Positions 62,451-64,000 of a DNA stretch of 64,000 nt are shown one piece after another. The stretch is from Hyperoodon ampullatus (lineage: Eukaryota > Chordata > Mammalia > Artiodactyla > Ziphiidae). A program made the translations under genes and the position numbers. The notes beneath the pieces were generated by a model, which was not told the origin of the DNA, did no database searches, and saw only the letters and a list, made by a program, of their open reading frames with translations. The DNA lies in contig CATKHW010000008.1 of assembly GCA_949752795.1 (NCBI GenBank), positions 1,612,001 through 1,676,000 on the forward strand, given 5' to 3'. The first letter of the stretch is position 1. Each line of letters begins with the position of its first letter.

Positions 62451-64000
62451 TTGGCCAAAAAAGAGCATATGCGTTTTCTCCTGAATATATTCATGAGAAA
62501 ATGCATACGCCCTTTTAGGCCAAGTGCATCATTGTCGAAGTTGTGCCCCTCTTCCTGTGCTTTAAAGGTGATTCCAATGTACTTCCTGAAATCTGTTTTC
62601 TGCTATTCTGGCTCGCTTTCAAGTCCGCCTCAGTGCCTTCCCTCAACAGATTTTTGGACGATAGTTGTCCTTTATTACTCTGCCAGTTTGTGAATTGCTG
62701 TGCCCCTGAGCTCCATTTTACAACTCGTTTTTTGTGATCTGGCGGCAGGTCCAAATCTTTGGTTCAGGAACTCTACTGGTTCCCAGCGGGTGGCTGAGAC
62801 TTTGGCTAATTCTTCTACCTGCCGGGAAATTAGAGTAACATGTGCCCGTCCAAATGCCTAACAGCTACTCTCTCATTGTTTCTCCCTCTTCGCTTTCATC
62901 CTCTGCCAACTTGGCAACCTGTGCGAACCAGGATGTTAAAGGGGCTTTCTCTCCAAGTTGGGACATTGATAGTAAAGCAGTTGGAAAGTCAAACCGGAGC
63001 ACCAGGAGAGGGACTATTAGTTGAGTTTTAGAAACCTTTCATATTCACAGTGTGTCCATTCTCTAGGTTTCCCATACATGTTACAGCTGTAGTAATATTC
63101 CCTTCAACCTGGAGAGTTGGGACCCTTGGAATGTGTGCCACGCATTATTGCTTTAAATGGTCTGCATTTCCTCACCGAATCTCAACAATCCTCTCTGTCC
63201 CAAGTGTCCAGCATTATGCCATATCCAGGTATTGTTGTAGATACGGTCATTCCAGGTTTCATCAGAGCCCCTGAAGGAATTGTAAAGAATTTCCCTGTTT
63301 TTTTGTTTTGTTTTTGAAATTCCTTTTTATAGTGGGTTTGAGCTGATTCTCACTGCCATGTTTATGCCAGTCTAGACACACTTGATTCCCTTACGGAGAC
63401 ATATCAATACATAGGTTTTAAGATTCTTACTAATCAGATATATTCCTCTGCAGGAAATATGGGGTTTTGAGTCCCTTTCACTGAGGAAAGTGTAGGTCTT
63501 GTCTATACCATATTTGGTTTTTGGAACGGTAACTGTTCTAATATCACACTCTGGTTTTATGCATCACCCCAAATCTCCTTCCCCCTTAAGCAGGCATTAG
63601 AGTGTTTTCTAAATGTGAGATTCTGTTCTCTTTCGTAACTCAGTTCATGTGTATCCATGTTTACAGGACCTTCAAAAGTGATATCTTATGATAAGTTTCT
63701 TCTTCTCTGTGACTTATTTCTCTTAGAATCATCGTACCTGAAATCACTCATTTTGCTGCTACTAACCTTATGACATTGATTTCATGGCTGAGGGGTATTC
63801 CATTTTATGTAAGTAACACAATTTCTTGAACCATTTTTGTCTTTCCTGGGATATTTAAGGTGTACCCAAGTTGAGGTTCTTGTAAACAGTGCAGCCATCA
63901 ATTTTGTGTTTCCTCTGTCTTATTGATTTTCAGTTTTCCCAAGGTATCTTCCCTTGACTGGAAGGGCCCTTGGATCTGTAGCTCTGTTGTTTACTTGTTT
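62451..64000 (+). repeat. Diverged satellite monomer, partial at the window end
   Basis: The palindrome core has a change in the right arm (CTCCTGAATATATTCATGAG, 62,478-62,497), and the outer arms have decayed (GGCCAAAAAAGAGCATATGCG). The remainder follows the general monomer consensus and is still within a monomer at base 64,000. Confidence 0.93.

Noticed and set aside
1..64000. Telomere-type hexamer tracts, tRNA or rRNA genes, or unique genic islands.
   Set aside because: I looked for TTAGGG runs and conserved RNA gene blocks and saw none. The only tRNA-like sequence is the head of the SINE.

Overview
This window is eukaryotic repetitive DNA with no credible protein-coding gene. It consists of two tandem-repeat families and one retrotransposed SINE. 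The SINE (56430-56639, minus strand) reads as a tRNA-derived CHR-type SINE of the cetacean/hippo/ruminant lineage, so the source is almost certainly a cetartiodactyl mammal, most likely a cetacean. The main repeat has a monomer of about 1.74 kb. From memory, that is the length reported for the 'common cetacean satellite' in non-delphinoid whales. I could not compare sequences, so the identification is a hypothesis.

Layout. (1) 1-6117: about 3.5 diverged ~1.74-kb monomers, head to tail. (2) 6118-31014: about 24.9 kb of a C-rich minisatellite with a 24/25-bp unit (roughly 1,000 units), arranged as a mosaic of longer blocks that recur at about 2.64-2.70 kb. It lies inside a single ~1.74-kb monomer: both flanks are the same monomer in the same orientation, with about 171 bp missing between them. 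(3) 31015-32659: the resumed monomer tail, then one monomer shortened by about 425 bp. (4) 32660-53537: a higher-order array of trimers (monomer types A-B-C, period 5,219-5,220 bp), about four near-identical copies from roughly 33,280 to 54,000. (5) 53538-60708: a diverged edge copy with an extra monomer X (A-B-X-C) and the SINE in its B monomer. (6) 60709-64000: a further A-like monomer and a partial diverged one.

Monomer structure. Each monomer is a composite. About 550 bp reads as heavily diverged antisense LINE-1 (3' end of ORF2 and beyond). It stops at a ~74-bp near-perfect palindrome whose outer ends (CTTGGCCAAAAAG and its complement) resemble the terminal repeats of the cetartiodactyl mariner MITE family. 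The remaining ~1.1 kb is unassigned. Open reading frames recur only because the repeats recur; differences between copies look non-synonymous and show no sign of coding constraint.

The points most worth a second look are: the minisatellite embedded in register inside one monomer; the trimer array that appears to descend from a tetramer still present at its edge, with the crossover localised to about 47 bp; the conserved palindrome; and the composite L1 plus MITE-like origin of the satellite.
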